Positions 1 through 9,740 are shown, counted from the stretch's first letter. The stretch: DNA of 64,000 bases from Clavelina lepadiformis (GCF_947623445.1 NC_135245.1:6145501-6209500); one strand, 5' to 3'. Made by a program: numbers and translations. Notes: generated from the letters alone by a model not told the origin.

Positions 1-201
1 CACATGCGCATAACTACAGATTGTTTTTAAGTCGTATTTTAATGCCACTCAATCGAGGTTTCTATTAAAAGTTTTGGTTAAACGTAAGGTTATAAGAATT
101 TCACTAGTGTCAGAGCCTCTTTAAAGCAATTCATTTAATACTATAAAATTTTGCAAATTTTAAAAAAGGTTTCAACTTCTGCTTACGATGGTTGAGTTTT
201 A

Positions 202-217
202 GAAACGAAAAAGTTTC
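202..217 (-). other. Conserved inverted repeat enclosing a T5 run, downstream of Gln (representative)
   Basis: GAAAC-GAAAAA-GTTTC can fold as a five-pair hairpin, and on the minus strand its loop holds TTTTT. It lies about 46 bp beyond the Gln 3' end and recurs in almost every unit, so it could act as a fallback Pol III terminator. An alternative pairing uses GTTTC at 169-173 with GAAAC at 202-206. Structure is read by eye, not folded. Confidence 0.4.
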
Positions 218-262
218 CCAGAGTTGTTTGGTTACACATTTCATTAAAAAACGAAATGGAAC

Positions 263-334
263 AGGTCTCACCGAGATTTGAACTCGGATCGCAGGATTCA
301 AAGTCCTGAGTGCTAATCGTTACACCATGAGACC
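263..334 (-). tRNA. tRNA-Gln(UUG)
   Basis: First gene of the window. Anticodon UUG; G19 of the D loop is A, otherwise reference-type with all stems paired. Confidence 0.92.
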
Positions 335-413
335 GACAAGACAGCATTTTATATTGTTGAAATTGACATACTCTTTTATGTTATTAAGAAGCTGTCAAAA
401 TATGTAGCTTGAC

Positions 414-417
414 AAAA
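414..417 (-). terminator. Pol III T-run terminator of tRNA-Tyr (representative)
   Basis: TTTT on the minus strand starts three bases after the Tyr gene at 420-510. Two spacer classes exist: this one with an immediate T4-T6 run, and another (for example beside 1956) where the first T4 lies about 25 bases downstream, which would give a longer 3' trailer. Confidence 0.75.
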
Positions 418-419
418 TA

Positions 420-510
420 TCCTTCGAACCGGATTCGAACCAGTGACCTTTGGATTTCCGACTGATAATTCTGCTACAGTCCACCGCTCTACCAACTGAG
501 CTATCGAAGG
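420..510 (-). tRNA. tRNA-Tyr(GUA), 18-nt intron
   Basis: Exons are reference-type except A43, which leaves G27 and A43 unpaired at the base of the anticodon stem. The intron differs from the reference at several bases but keeps 18 nt. Confidence 0.93.
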
Positions 511-771
511 CACATTCGCAAATCTACAGACAGCTTTTAAACCATATCTTAATGCCACTCAATCGAAGTTTCTTTTCAAAGTTTTGGTTAAATGTAAGGT
601 TCTGAGAATTTGAAAGTGTCAGGGCCTCTTCAAAGCAATTCATTTAATACCACAAAATTTTACAAATTTCAAGAAAAAGTTTCAACTTCTGCTTACGATT
701 AATGAGCTTTAAAAACGAAAAATTTCCCAGAATTGTTTGGTTACACATTTCATTAAATAAAAAAACGAAAC
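511..771. other. Representative long spacer (upstream of Tyr, downstream of Gln)
   Basis: This 261-bp spacer stands for all the long spacers. From the Tyr side it holds a TATA-like stretch, a conserved block containing GTCAGAGCCTCTTTAAAGC in most copies, an AT palindrome around TTTGCAAATTT, and a conserved block with overlapping short inverted repeats (GTTTCAAC with GAAAC, and GAAAC with GTTTC). Next to the Gln gene lie the A runs that read as T-run terminators on the minus strand. No open reading frame or further Pol III gene with A and B boxes is seen in it. Confidence 0.8.
535..541 (-). promoter_or_regulatory. TATA-like element upstream of a tRNA-Tyr gene (representative)
   Basis: TTTAAAA on the minus strand lies 25-31 bp before the Tyr gene at 420-510, the distance where upstream TATA-like elements of Pol III genes usually sit. 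The motif, or TTTTACATC-type variants of it, recurs at this place in nearly all units. Function is inferred from position only. Confidence 0.5.
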
Positions 772-843
772 AGGTCTCACCGAAATTTGAACTCGGATCG
801 CAGGATTCAAAGTCCTGAGTGCTAATCGTTACACCATGAGACC
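772..843 (-). tRNA. tRNA-Gln(UUG)
   Basis: G19 is A and C61 is U, which turns the G53-C61 pair under the T loop into a wobble and alters the B box. Confidence 0.8.
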
Positions 844-927
844 GACGAGACAACATTTTATATTGTTGAAATTGACTTACTCTTTTATGTTATTAAGAAG
901 CTGTCAAAATATATAGCTTGACAAAAA

Positions 928-1018
928 TCCTTCGAACCGGATTCGAACCAGTGACCTATGGATTTCTGACTGATATTTCCACTACAGTCCACCGCTCTAC
1001 CAATTGAGCTATTGAAGG
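928..1018 (-). tRNA. tRNA-Tyr(GUA), intron
   Basis: G6 is A (A6 opposite C67) and G15 is A; position 71 is intact, unlike the later members of this lineage. Confidence 0.8.
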
Positions 1019-1282
1019 CTCATTCGAAATTCTACCGAAAGTTTTTAAACCATATTTTAATGCCACTCAATCGAAGTTTCTTTTCAAAGTATTGGTTAAA
1101 TGTAAGGTTCTAAGAATTTCAATAGTGTCAGAGCTTCTTTAAAGCAATTCATTTAATACCACAAAATTTGAAAATTTGAAACAAAAGGTTTCAACTTCTG
1201 CTTACGATGGTTGAGCTTTAGAAACGAAAAAGTTTCCCAGAATTGTTTGGTTACACATTTTATTAAATAACAAAAAAGAAAC

Positions 1283-1354
1283 ATGTCTCACCGAGATTTG
1301 AACTCGGATCGCAGGATTCAAAGTCCTGAGTGCTAACCGTTACACCATGAGACC
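1283..1354 (-). tRNA. tRNA-Gln(UUG), A72
   Basis: C72 is A, giving a G1-A72 mismatch at the end of the acceptor stem; D loop and all other stems are reference-type. Confidence 0.82.
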
Positions 1355-1439
1355 GACAAGCAAACCTTTTATATTGTTGAAATTGACATACTCTTTTATG
1401 TTATTAAGAAGCTGTCAAAATATGTAGCTTGACAAAATA

Positions 1440-1530
1440 TCCTTCGAACCGGATTCGAACCAGTGACCTTTGGATTTCCGACTGATATTTCTGCTACAGT
1501 CCACCGCTCTACCAACTGAGCTATCGAAGG
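1440..1530 (-). tRNA. tRNA-Tyr(GUA), intron
   Basis: A43 variant as at 420-510; exons otherwise reference-type. Confidence 0.93.
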
Positions 1531-1784
1531 CACATTCGCAAATCTACAGAAAGTCTTTAAAGTATATCTTATTGCCACTCAATCGAAGTTTCTTTTCAAA
1601 GTTTTGGTTAAATGTAAGGTTCTGAGAATTTGAAAGTGTCAGGGCCTCTTCAAAGCAATTCATTTAATACCACAAAATTTTGCAAATTTCAAAAAAAAGG
1701 TTTCAACTTCTGCTTACGATGGTTGAGCTTTAGAAACGAAAAAGTTTGCCAGAGTTTGTTTGATTACCCATTTCATTAAATAAC

Positions 1785-1789
1785 AAAAA
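1785..1789 (-). terminator. Pol III T-run terminator of tRNA-Gln (representative)
   Basis: A run of five T on the minus strand begins six bases after the 3' end of the Gln gene at 1795-1866. Comparable T4-T6 runs follow nearly every Gln copy; copies whose spacer carries an AACGAAATGG or AACAAAATGG variant have a longer A run slightly further off. Confidence 0.8.
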
Positions 1790-1794
1790 GAAAC

Positions 1795-1866
1795 AGGTCT
1801 CACCGAGATTTGAACTCGGATCGCAGGATTCAAAGTCCTGAGTGCTAACCGTTACACCATGAGACC
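1795..1866 (-). tRNA. tRNA-Gln(UUG), reference copy
   Basis: This copy serves as reference for the family. Read on the minus strand, the acceptor stem GGTCTCA pairs with TGAGACC and the discriminator is U, as in animal tRNA-Gln. The D arm is GTGT-AACGGTTA-GCAC with G18 and G19, the anticodon stem CAGGA/TCCTG encloses loop CTTTGAA with UUG at 34-36, the variable loop has four bases, and the T arm CCGAG-TTCAAAT-CTCGG is fully paired. The A box and B box (GTTCAAATC) are intact. It has no intron. It would read CAA codons. T5 terminator lies just downstream and TATAAAA upstream. It closely resembles vertebrate tRNA-Gln from memory. Confidence 0.98.
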
Positions 1867-1878
1867 GACAAGACAACC

Positions 1879-1885
1879 TTTTATA
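1879..1885 (-). promoter_or_regulatory. TATA-like element upstream of a tRNA-Gln gene (representative)
   Basis: TATAAAA on the minus strand lies 13-19 bp before the Gln gene at 1795-1866. Most units keep it, with two spacer versions: one continuing into AACAATATAAAAG and one with a TATAAAAG preceded by GTAC. It is closer to the gene than the Tyr element, so it could mark the start site rather than bind TBP in the usual place. Confidence 0.45.
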
Positions 1886-1955
1886 TTGTTGAACTTGACA
1901 TACTCTTTTATGTTATTTAGAAGCTGTCAAAATATATAGCTTGTTATATTGTATA

Positions 1956-2046
1956 TCCTTCGAACCGGATTCGAACCAGTGACCTATGGATTTCCGACTG
2001 ATATTTCCAATACAGTCCACCGCTCTACAAACAGAGCTATCGAAGG
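1956..2046 (-). tRNA. tRNA-Tyr(GUA), D-loop variant, U37
   Basis: D loop is UGUUUGUA instead of AGUUGGUA (A14 and G18 both U), weakening the A box; position 37 is U instead of G. Confidence 0.6.
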
Positions 2047-2311
2047 CACATTCGCAAACCTAGAGAAAGCTTTTACATCATATATTAATGCCAATCAATC
2101 GAAGTTTCTTTTAAAAATTTTGGTTAAATGTAAGGTTCTAAGAATTTAAATAGTGTCAGAGCCTCTTTGAAGCAATTCATTTAATACCACAAAATTTGCA
2201 AATTTGAAAAAAAAAAAGTTTCAACTTCTGCTTACGATGGTTGAGCTTTGGAAACGAAAAAGTTTCCCAGAATTGTTAGGTTACACGTTTTATTAAATAA
2301 CAAAAAGGAAC

Positions 2312-2383
2312 AGGTCTCACCGAGATTTGAACTCGGATCGCAGGATTCAAAGTGCTGAGTGCTAACCGTTACACCATGAGACC
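2312..2383 (-). tRNA. tRNA-Gln(UUG), anticodon-stem mismatch
   Basis: G30 is C, so C30 faces C40 in the anticodon stem; rest reference-type. Confidence 0.75.
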
Positions 2384-2472
2384 GACGACACAACCTTTTA
2401 TATAGTACAATTTGAGATACTGTTTTATGTTATTTAGAAGCTGTCAAAATATATAGCTTGTTTTACCGTATA

Positions 2473-2563
2473 TCCTTCGAACCGGATTCGAACCAGTTAC
2501 CTATGGATTTCTGACTGATATACCCACTACAGTCCGCCGCTCTACCAACTGAGCTATCGAAGG
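2473..2563 (-). tRNA. tRNA-Tyr(GUA), intron
   Basis: C48 is A and U28 is C (C28 opposite A42). First of three near-identical copies, with 6579 and 11713, that share the following GCACATGCGCATAAC spacer. Confidence 0.8.
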
Positions 2564-2825
2564 CACATGCGCATAACTACAGATTGTTTTTAAGTCGTAT
2601 TTTAATGCTACTCAATCGAGGTTTCTATTAAAAGTTTTGGTTAAACGTAAGGTTCTAAGAATTTCAATAGTGTCAGAGCCTCTTTAAAGCAATTCATTTA
2701 ATACTATAAAATTTTGCAAATTTCAAAAAAGGTTTCAACTTCTGCTTACGATGGTTGAATTTTAGAAACGAAAAAGTTTCCCAGAGTTGTTTGGTTACAC
2801 ATTTCATTAAAAAACGAAATGGAAC

Positions 2826-2897
2826 AGGTCTCACCGAGATTTGAACTCGGATCGCAGGATTCAAAGTCCTGAGTGCTAATCGTTACACCATGAGACC
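2826..2897 (-). tRNA. tRNA-Gln(UUG)
   Basis: A19 in the D loop; other positions reference-type. Confidence 0.92.
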
Positions 2898-2981
2898 TAC
2901 AAGACAACATTTTATATTGTTGAAATTGACTTACTCTTTTATGTTATTAAGAAGCTGTCAAAATATATAGCTTGACAAAAA

Positions 2982-3072
2982 TCATTCGAACCGGATTCGA
3001 ACCAGTGACCTATGGATTTCTGACTGATATTTCCACTACAGTCCACCGCTCTACCAATTGAGCTATTGAAGG
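2982..3072 (-). tRNA. tRNA-Tyr(GUA), two acceptor mismatches
   Basis: C2 faces U71 and A6 faces C67; G15 is A. Member of a nine-copy lineage with the same three changes. Confidence 0.65.
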
Positions 3073-3335
3073 CTCATTCGAAAATCTACCGAAAGTTTTT
3101 AAACCATATTTTAATGCCACTCAATCGAAGTTTCTTTTCAAAGTTTTGGTTAAATGTAAGGTTCTAAGAATTTCAATAGTGTCAGAGCCTCTTTAAAGCA
3201 ATTCATTTAATACCACAAAATTTGAAAATTTGAAAAAAAAGGTTTCAACTTCTGCTTACGATGGTTGAGCTTTAGAAACGAAAAAGTTTCCCAGAGTTGT
3301 TTGGTTACACATTTCATTAAACAACGAAATGGAAC

Positions 3336-3407
3336 AGGTCTCACCGAGATTTGAACTCGGATCGCAGGATTCAAAGTCCTGAGTGCTAATCGTTACACCA
3401 TGAGACC
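3336..3407 (-). tRNA. tRNA-Gln(UUG)
   Basis: A19 in the D loop; stems fully paired. Confidence 0.92.
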
Positions 3408-3492
3408 GACAAGACAACATTTTATATTGTTGAAATTGACATACTCTTTTATGTTATTAAGAAGCTGTCAAAATATGTAGCTTGACAAAACA

Positions 3493-3583
3493 TCCTTCGA
3501 ACCGGATTCGAACCAGTGACCTTTGGATTTCCGACTGATATTTCTGCTACAGTCCACCGCTCTACCAACTGAGCTATCGAAGG
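3493..3583 (-). tRNA. tRNA-Tyr(GUA), intron
   Basis: A43 variant; otherwise reference-type exons. Confidence 0.93.
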
Positions 3584-3847
3584 CACATTCGCAAATCTAC
3601 AGAAAGCTTTTAAACTATATCTTAATGCCACTCAATCGAAGTTTCTTTTCAAAGTTTTGGTTAAATGTAAGGTTCTGAGAATTTGAAAGTGTCAGGGCCT
3701 CTTCAAAGCAATTCATTTAATACCACAAAATTTTGCAAATTTGAAAAAAAAGGTTTCAACTTCTGCTTACGATGGTTGAGCTTTAGAAACGAAAAAGTTT
3801 CCCAGAGTTTGTTTTATTACCCATTTCATTAAATAACAAAAAGAAAC

Positions 3848-3919
3848 AGGTCTCACCGAGATTTGAACTCGGATCGCAGGATTCAAAGTCCTGAGTGCTA
3901 ACCGTTACACCATGAGACC
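3848..3919 (-). tRNA. tRNA-Gln(UUG)
   Basis: Reference-type throughout. Confidence 0.97.
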
Positions 3920-4008
3920 GACAAGACAACCTTTTATATTGTTGAAATTGACATACTCTTTTATGTTATTTAGAAGCTGTCAAAATATATAGCTTGTTAT
4001 ATTGTATA

Positions 4009-4099
4009 TCCTTCGAACCGGATTCGAACCAGTGAACTATGGATTTCCGACTGATATTTCCACTACAGTCCACCGCTCTACAAACAGAGCTATCGAAGG
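4009..4099 (-). tRNA. tRNA-Tyr(GUA), D-loop variant
   Basis: D loop with U14 and U18; G46 is U. G37 is kept. Confidence 0.65.
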
Positions 4100-4362
4100 C
4101 ACATTCGCAAACCTACAGAAAGCTTTTACATCATATATTAATGCCAATCAATCGAAGTTTCTTTTCAAAGTTTTGGTTAAATGTAAGGTTCTAAGAATTT
4201 AAAAGTGTCAGAGCCTCTTCAAAGCAATTCATTTAATACCACAAAATTTTGCAAATTTCAAAAAAAAGGTTTCAACTTCTGCTTACGATGGTTGAGTTTT
4301 AGAAACGAAAAAGTTTCCCAGAGTTGTTTGGTTACACATTTCATTAAACAACGAAATGGAAC

Positions 4363-4434
4363 AGGTCTCACCGAGATTTGAACTCGGATCGCAGGATTCA
4401 AAGTCCTGAGTGCTAATCGTTACACCATGAGACC
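4363..4434 (-). tRNA. tRNA-Gln(UUG)
   Basis: A19; otherwise reference-type. Confidence 0.92.
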
Positions 4435-4518
4435 TACAAGACAACATTTTATATTGTTGAAATTGACATACTCTTTTATGTTATTAAGAAGCTGTCAAAA
4501 TATATAGCTTGACAAAAA

Positions 4519-4609
4519 TCATTCGAACCGGATTCGAACCAGTGACCTATGGATTTCCGACTGATATTTCCACTACAGTCCACCGCTCTACCAATTGAGC
4601 TATTGAAGG
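4519..4609 (-). tRNA. tRNA-Tyr(GUA), two acceptor mismatches
   Basis: Same lineage as 2982: C2/U71, A6/C67 and A15. Confidence 0.65.
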
Positions 4610-4873
4610 CTCATTCGAAAATCTACCGAAAGTTTTTAAACCATATTTTAATGCCACTCAATCGAAGTTTCTTTTCAAAGTTTTGGTTAAATGTAAGGTT
4701 CTAAGAATTTCAATAGTGTCAGAGCCTCTTTAAAGCAATTCATTTAATACCACAAAATTTGAAAATTTGAAAAAAAAGGTTTCAACTTCTGCTTACGATG
4801 GTTGAGCTTTAGAAACGAAAAAGTTTCCCAGAATTGTTTGGTTACACATTTTATTAAATAACAAAAAAGAAAC

Positions 4874-4945
4874 ATGTCTCACCGAGATTTGAACTCGGAT
4901 CGCAGGATTCAAAGTCCTGAGTGCTAATCGTTACACCATGAGACC
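4874..4945 (-). tRNA. tRNA-Gln(UUG), A72
   Basis: G1 faces A72 and G19 is A. Confidence 0.8.
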
Positions 4946-5030
4946 GACAAGACAACATTTTATATTGTTGAAATTGACATACTCTTTTATGTTATTAAGA
5001 AGCTGTCAAAATATGTAGCTTGACAAAACA

Positions 5031-5121
5031 TCCTTCGAACCGGATTCGAACCAGTGACCTTTGGATTTCCGACTGATATTTCTGCTACAGTCCACCGCTC
5101 TACCAACTGAGCTATCGAAGG
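5031..5121 (-). tRNA. tRNA-Tyr(GUA), intron
   Basis: A43 variant; the upstream spacer switches to the TTTTACATCATAT type, a mosaic of two unit classes. Confidence 0.93.
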
Positions 5122-5384
5122 CACATTCGCAAACCTACAGAAAGCTTTTACATCATATATTAATGCCAATCAATCGAAGTTTCTTTTCAAAGTTTTGGTT
5201 AAATGTAAGGTTCTAAGAATTTAAAAGTGTCAGAGCCTCTTCAAAGCAATTCATTTAATACCACAAAATTATGCAAATTTCAAAAAAAAGGTTTCAACTT
5301 CTGCTTACGATGGTTGAGCTTTAGAAACGAAAAAGTTTCCCAGAGTTGTTTGGTTACACATTTCATTAAATAAAAAAACGAAAC

Positions 5385-5456
5385 AGGTCTCACCGAGATT
5401 TGAACTCGTATCGCAGGATTCAAAGTCCTGAGTGCTAACCGTTACACCATGAGACC
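5385..5456 (-). tRNA. tRNA-Gln(UUG)
   Basis: C49 is A, leaving A49 opposite G65 at the outer T-stem pair. Confidence 0.8.
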
Positions 5457-5545
5457 GACGAGACAACCTTTTATATTGTTGAAATTGACATACTCTTTTA
5501 TGTTATTTAGAAGCTGTCAAAATATATAGCTTGTTATACCGTATA

Positions 5546-5636
5546 TCCTTCGAACCGGATTCGAACCAGTTACCTATGGATTTCTGACTGATATTTCCAC
5601 TACAGTCCACCGCTCTACCAACTGAGCTATCGAAGG
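5546..5636 (-). tRNA. tRNA-Tyr(GUA), intron
   Basis: C48 is A; exons otherwise reference-type. Confidence 0.9.
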
Positions 5637-5900
5637 CACATTCCAAAATCTACAGAAAGCTTTTAAAGTATATCTTAATGCCACTCAATTCAAAATTCTT
5701 TTCAAAGTTTTGGTTAAATGTAAGGTTCTGAGAATTTGAAAGTGTCAGGTACTCTTCAAAGCAATTCATTTAATACCACAAATATTTGCAAATTTCAAAA
5801 AAAAGGTTTCAACTTCTGCTTACGATGGTTGAGCTTTAGAAACGAAAAAGTTTCCCAGAGTTTGTTTGATTACCCATTTCATTAAATAATAAAAAGAAAC

Positions 5901-5972
5901 AGGTCTCACCGAGATTTGAACTCGGATCGCAGGATTCAAAGTCCTGAGTGCTAACCGTTACACCATGAGACC
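5901..5972 (-). tRNA. tRNA-Gln(UUG)
   Basis: Reference-type. Confidence 0.97.
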
Positions 5973-6061
5973 GACAAGACAACCTTTTATATTGTTGAAA
6001 TTGACATACTCTTTTATGTTATTTAGAAGCTGCCAAAATATATAGCTTGTTATACCGTATA

Positions 6062-6152
6062 TCCTTCGAACCGGATTCGAACCAGTGACCTATGGATTTC
6101 TGACTGATATTTCCACTACAGTCCACCGCTCTACCAACTGATCTATCGAAGG
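6062..6152 (-). tRNA. tRNA-Tyr(GUA), D-stem mismatch
   Basis: C11 is A, opposite G24 in the D stem; rest reference-type. Confidence 0.8.
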
Positions 6153-6417
6153 CACATTCGCAAATCTACAGAACGCTTTTAAAGCATATTTTATTGCCAC
6201 CCAATCGAAGTTTCTTTTCAAAGTATTGGTTAAATGTAAGGTTCTAAGAATTTAAATAGTGTCAGAGCCTCTTTAAAGCAATTCATTTAATACCACAAAA
6301 TTTGCAAATTTGAAAAAAAAAAAGTTTCAACTTCTGCTTACGATGGTTGAGCTTTGGAAACGAAAAAGTTTCCCAGAATTGTTAGGTTACACGTTTTATT
6401 AAATAACAAAAAGAAAC

Positions 6418-6489
6418 AGGTCTAACCGAGATTTGAACTCGGATCGCAGGATTCAAAGTCCTGAGTGCTAACCGTTACACCATGAGACC
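6418..6489 (-). tRNA. tRNA-Gln(UUG), acceptor mismatch
   Basis: G67 is U, opposite C6. Its twin is the gene at 11552, 5,134 bp away. Confidence 0.78.
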
Positions 6490-6578
6490 GACGACACAAC
6501 CTTTTATATAGTACAATTTGAGATACTGTTTTATGTTATTTAGAAGCTGTCAAAATATATAGCTTGTTTTACCGTATA

Positions 6579-6669
6579 TCCTTCGAACCGGATTCGAACC
6601 AGTTACCTATGGATTTCTGACTGATATACCCACTACAGTCCGCCGCTCTACCAACTGAGCTATCGAAGG
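6579..6669 (-). tRNA. tRNA-Tyr(GUA), intron
   Basis: A48 and C28 as in the copies at 2473 and 11713. Confidence 0.8.
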
Positions 6670-6931
6670 CACATGCGCATAACTACAGATTGTTTTTAAG
6701 TCGTATTTTAATGCTACTCAATCGAGGTTTCTATTAAAAGTTTTGGTTAAACGTAAGGTTCTAAGAATTTCAATAGTGTCAGAGCCTCTTTAAAGCAATT
6801 CATTTAATACTATAAAATTTTGCAAATTTCAAAAAAGGTTTCAACTTCTGCTTACGATGGTTGAATTTTAGAAACGAAAAAGTTTCCCAGAGTTGTTTGG
6901 TTACACATTTCATTAAAAAACGAAATGGAAC

Positions 6932-7003
6932 AGGTCTCACCGAGATTTGAACTCGGATCGCAGGATTCAAAGTCCTGAGTGCTAATCGTTACACCATGAG
7001 ACC
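6932..7003 (-). tRNA. tRNA-Gln(UUG)
   Basis: A19; otherwise reference-type. Confidence 0.92.
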
Positions 7004-7087
7004 TACAAGACAACATTTTATATTGTTGAAATTGACATACTCTTTTATGTTATTAAGAAGCTGTCAAAATATATAGCTTGACAAAAA

Positions 7088-7178
7088 TCATTCGAACCGG
7101 ATTCGAACCAGTGACCTATAGATTTCTGACTGATATTTCCACTACAGTCCACCGCTCTACCAATTGAGCTATTGAAGG
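7088..7178 (-). tRNA. tRNA-Tyr(GUA), two acceptor mismatches
   Basis: C2/U71 and A6/C67, A15, plus U41 making a G29-U41 wobble. Confidence 0.62.
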
Positions 7179-7442
7179 CTCATTCGAAAATCTACCGAAA
7201 GTTTTTAAACCATATTTTAATGCCACTCAATCGAAGTTTCTTTTCAAAGTTTTGGTTAAATGTAAGGTTCTAAGAATTTCAATAGTGTCAGAGCCTCTTT
7301 AAAGCAATTCATTTAATACCACAAAATTTGAAAATTTGAAAAAAAAGGTTTCAACTTCTGCTTACGATGGTTGACCTTTGGAAACGAAAAAGTTTCCCAG
7401 AATTGTTTGGTTACACATTTTATTAAATAACAAAAAAGAAAC

Positions 7443-7514
7443 ATGTCTCACCGAGATTTGAACTCGGATCGCAGGATTCAAAGTGCTGAGTGCTAACCGT
7501 TACACCATGAGACC
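7443..7514 (-). tRNA. tRNA-Gln(UUG), A72, stem mismatch
   Basis: G1/A72 and C30/C40 mismatches. Confidence 0.65.
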
Positions 7515-7599
7515 GACAAGACAACCTTTTATATTGTTGAAATTGACATACTCTTTTATGTTATTAAGAAGCTGTCAAAATATGTAGCTTGACAAAACA

Positions 7600-7690
7600 T
7601 CCTTCGAACCGGATTCGAACCAGTGACCTTTGGATTTCCGACTGATATTTCTGCTACAGTCCACCGCTCTACCAACTGAGCTATCGAAGG
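7600..7690 (-). tRNA. tRNA-Tyr(GUA), intron
   Basis: A43 variant; otherwise reference-type. Confidence 0.93.
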
Positions 7691-7954
7691 CACATTCGCA
7701 AATCTACAGAAAGCTTTTAAACTATATCTTAATGCCACTCAATCGAAGTTTCTTTTCAAAGTTTTGGTTAAATGTAAGGTTCTGAGAATTTGAAAGTGTC
7801 AGGGCCTCTTCAAAGCAATTCATTTAATACCACAAAATTTTGCAAATTTCAAAAAAAAGGTTTCAACTTCTGCTTACGATGGTTGAGCTTTAGAAACGAA
7901 AAAGTTTCCCAGAGTTTGTTTGATTACCCATTTCATTAAATAACAAAAAGAAAC

Positions 7955-8026
7955 AGGTCTCACCGAGATTTGAACTCGGATCGCAGGATTCAAAGTCCTG
8001 AGTGCTAACCGTTACACCATGAGACC
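7955..8026 (-). tRNA. tRNA-Gln(UUG)
   Basis: Reference-type. Confidence 0.97.
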
Positions 8027-8115
8027 GACAAGACAACATTTTATATTGTTGAAATTGACATACTCTTTTATGTTATTTAGAAGCTGGCAAAATATATAGC
8101 TTGTTATATTGTATA

Positions 8116-8206
8116 TCCTTCGAACCGGATTCGAACCAGTGACCTATGGATTTCTTACTGATATTTCCAATACAGTCCACCGCTCTACCAACTGAGCTAT
8201 CGAAGG
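8116..8206 (-). tRNA. tRNA-Tyr(GUA), U37
   Basis: Position 37 is U instead of G, next to the 5' splice point; D loop is intact. Confidence 0.78.
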
Positions 8207-8471
8207 CACATTCGCAAATCTACAGAAAGCTTTTAAACCATATTTTATTGCCACCCAATCGAAGTTTCTTTTCAAAGTATTGGTTAAATGTAAGGTTCTA
8301 AGAATTTCAATAGTGTCAGAGCCTCTTTAAAGCAATTCATTTATTACAACAAAATTTGCAAATTTGAAGAAAAAAAGGTTTCAACTTCTGCTTACGATGG
8401 TTGAGTTTTAGAAACGAAAAAGTTTCCCAGAGTTGTTTGGTTACACATTTCATTAAACAACGAAATGGAAC

Positions 8472-8543
8472 AGGTCTCACCGAGATTTGAACTCGGATCG
8501 CAGGATTCAAAGTCCTGAGTGCTAATCGTTACACCATGAGACC
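8472..8543 (-). tRNA. tRNA-Gln(UUG)
   Basis: A19; otherwise reference-type. Confidence 0.92.
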
Positions 8544-8628
8544 GACAAGACAACATTTTATATTGTTGAAATTGACATACTCTTTTATTTTATTAAGAAG
8601 CTGTCAAAATATGTAGCTTGACAAAATA

Positions 8629-8719
8629 TCCTTCGAACCGGATTCGAACCAGTGACCTTTGGATTTCTGACTGATATTTCCACTACAGTCCACCGCTCTA
8701 CCAACTGAGCTATCGAAGG
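8629..8719 (-). tRNA. tRNA-Tyr(GUA), intron
   Basis: A43 variant with the reference intron; near-identical to 14272 and 17348. Confidence 0.93.
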
Positions 8720-8981
8720 CACATTCGCAAATCTACAGAAAGCTTTTAAACGATATATTAATGCCACTTAATCGAAGTTTCTTTTCAAAGTTTTGGTTAA
8801 ATGTAAAGTTCTAAGAATTTCAATAGTGTCAGAGCCTCTTCAAAGCAATTCATTTAATACCACAAAATTTTGCAAATTTCAAAAAAGGTTTCAACTTCTG
8901 TTTACGATGGTTGAGCTTTAGAAACGAAAAAGTTTCCCAGAGTTGTTTGGTTACAAATTTTATTAAATAACAAAAAGAAAC

Positions 8982-9053
8982 AGGTCTCACCGAGATTTGA
9001 ACTCGGATCGCAGGATTCAGAGTCCTGAGTGCTAACCGTTACACCATGAGACC
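8982..9053 (-). tRNA. tRNA-Gln(CUG), first CUG copy
   Basis: Loop CTCTGAA gives anticodon CUG, reading CAG. Body is reference-type. Confidence 0.96.
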
Positions 9054-9142
9054 GACGAGACAAACTTTTATATAGTACAATTTGAGATACTGTTTTATGT
9101 TATTTAGAAGCTGTCAACATACATAGCTAGTTATTCTGTATA

Positions 9143-9233
9143 TCCTTCGAACCGGATTCGAACCAGTGACCTATGGATTTTTGACTGATATTTTCACTAC
9201 AGTCCACCGCTCTACCAACTGAGCTATCGAAGG
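9143..9233 (-). tRNA. tRNA-Tyr(GUA), intron
   Basis: Exons reference-type; two substitutions in the intron. Confidence 0.95.
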
Positions 9234-9493
9234 CACATTCGCATACCTACAGAAAGCTTTTACATCATATATTAATGCCACTCAATCGAAGTTTCTTTTC
9301 AAAGTATCGGTTAAATGTAAGGTTCTAAGAATTTAATATTGTCAGAGCCCCTTTAAAGCAATTTATTTAATACCACAAAATTTTGCAAATTTCAAAAAAG
9401 GTTTCAACTTCTGCTTACGATTAATGAGCTTTAAAAACGAAAAGTTTCCCAGAGTTGTTTGGTTACACATTTCATTAAAAAACGAAATGGAAC

Positions 9494-9565
9494 AGGTCTC
9501 ACCGAGATTTGAACTCGGATCGCAGGATTCAAAGTCCTGAGTGCTAATCGTTACACCATGAGACC
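9494..9565 (-). tRNA. tRNA-Gln(UUG)
   Basis: A19; otherwise reference-type. Confidence 0.92.
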
Positions 9566-9649
9566 TACAAGACAACATTTTATATTGTTGAAATTGACAT
9601 ACTCTTTTATGTTATTAAGAAGCTGTCAAAATATATAGCTTGACAAAAA

Positions 9650-9740
9650 TCATTCGAACCGGATTCGAACCAGTGACCTATAGATTTCTGACTGATATTT
9701 CCACTACAGTCCACCGCTCTACCAATTGAGCTATTGAAGG
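9650..9740 (-). tRNA. tRNA-Tyr(GUA), two acceptor mismatches
   Basis: C2/U71, A6/C67, A15 and U41. Confidence 0.62.

Noticed and set aside
420-510. Treating the extra 18 bases in tRNA-Tyr as a damaging insertion
   Set aside because: They sit at the canonical 37/38 intron position and are present in all 118 copies.
376-558. Open reading frames of about 60 codons on the minus strand, repeated in many units, with SIAQLVERWTV
   Set aside because: They are the sense strand of the tRNA-Tyr gene read as protein, a well-known annotation artefact; no conserved start or coding signal.
511-771. A third Pol III gene (5S, U6 or similar) in the long spacer
   Set aside because: No A box/B box pair, no 5S internal control region and no recognisable snRNA sequence on either strand.
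1949-2149. Plus-strand frames of about 66 codons beginning MYILRTGFEP
   Set aside because: Antisense translation of tRNA-Tyr and spacer; they persist only because the unit is repeated.
9363-9578. Minus-strand frames of about 70 codons with SHGVTISTQDFESCDPSS
   Set aside because: Translation of the tRNA-Gln gene and its spacer; not a protein gene.
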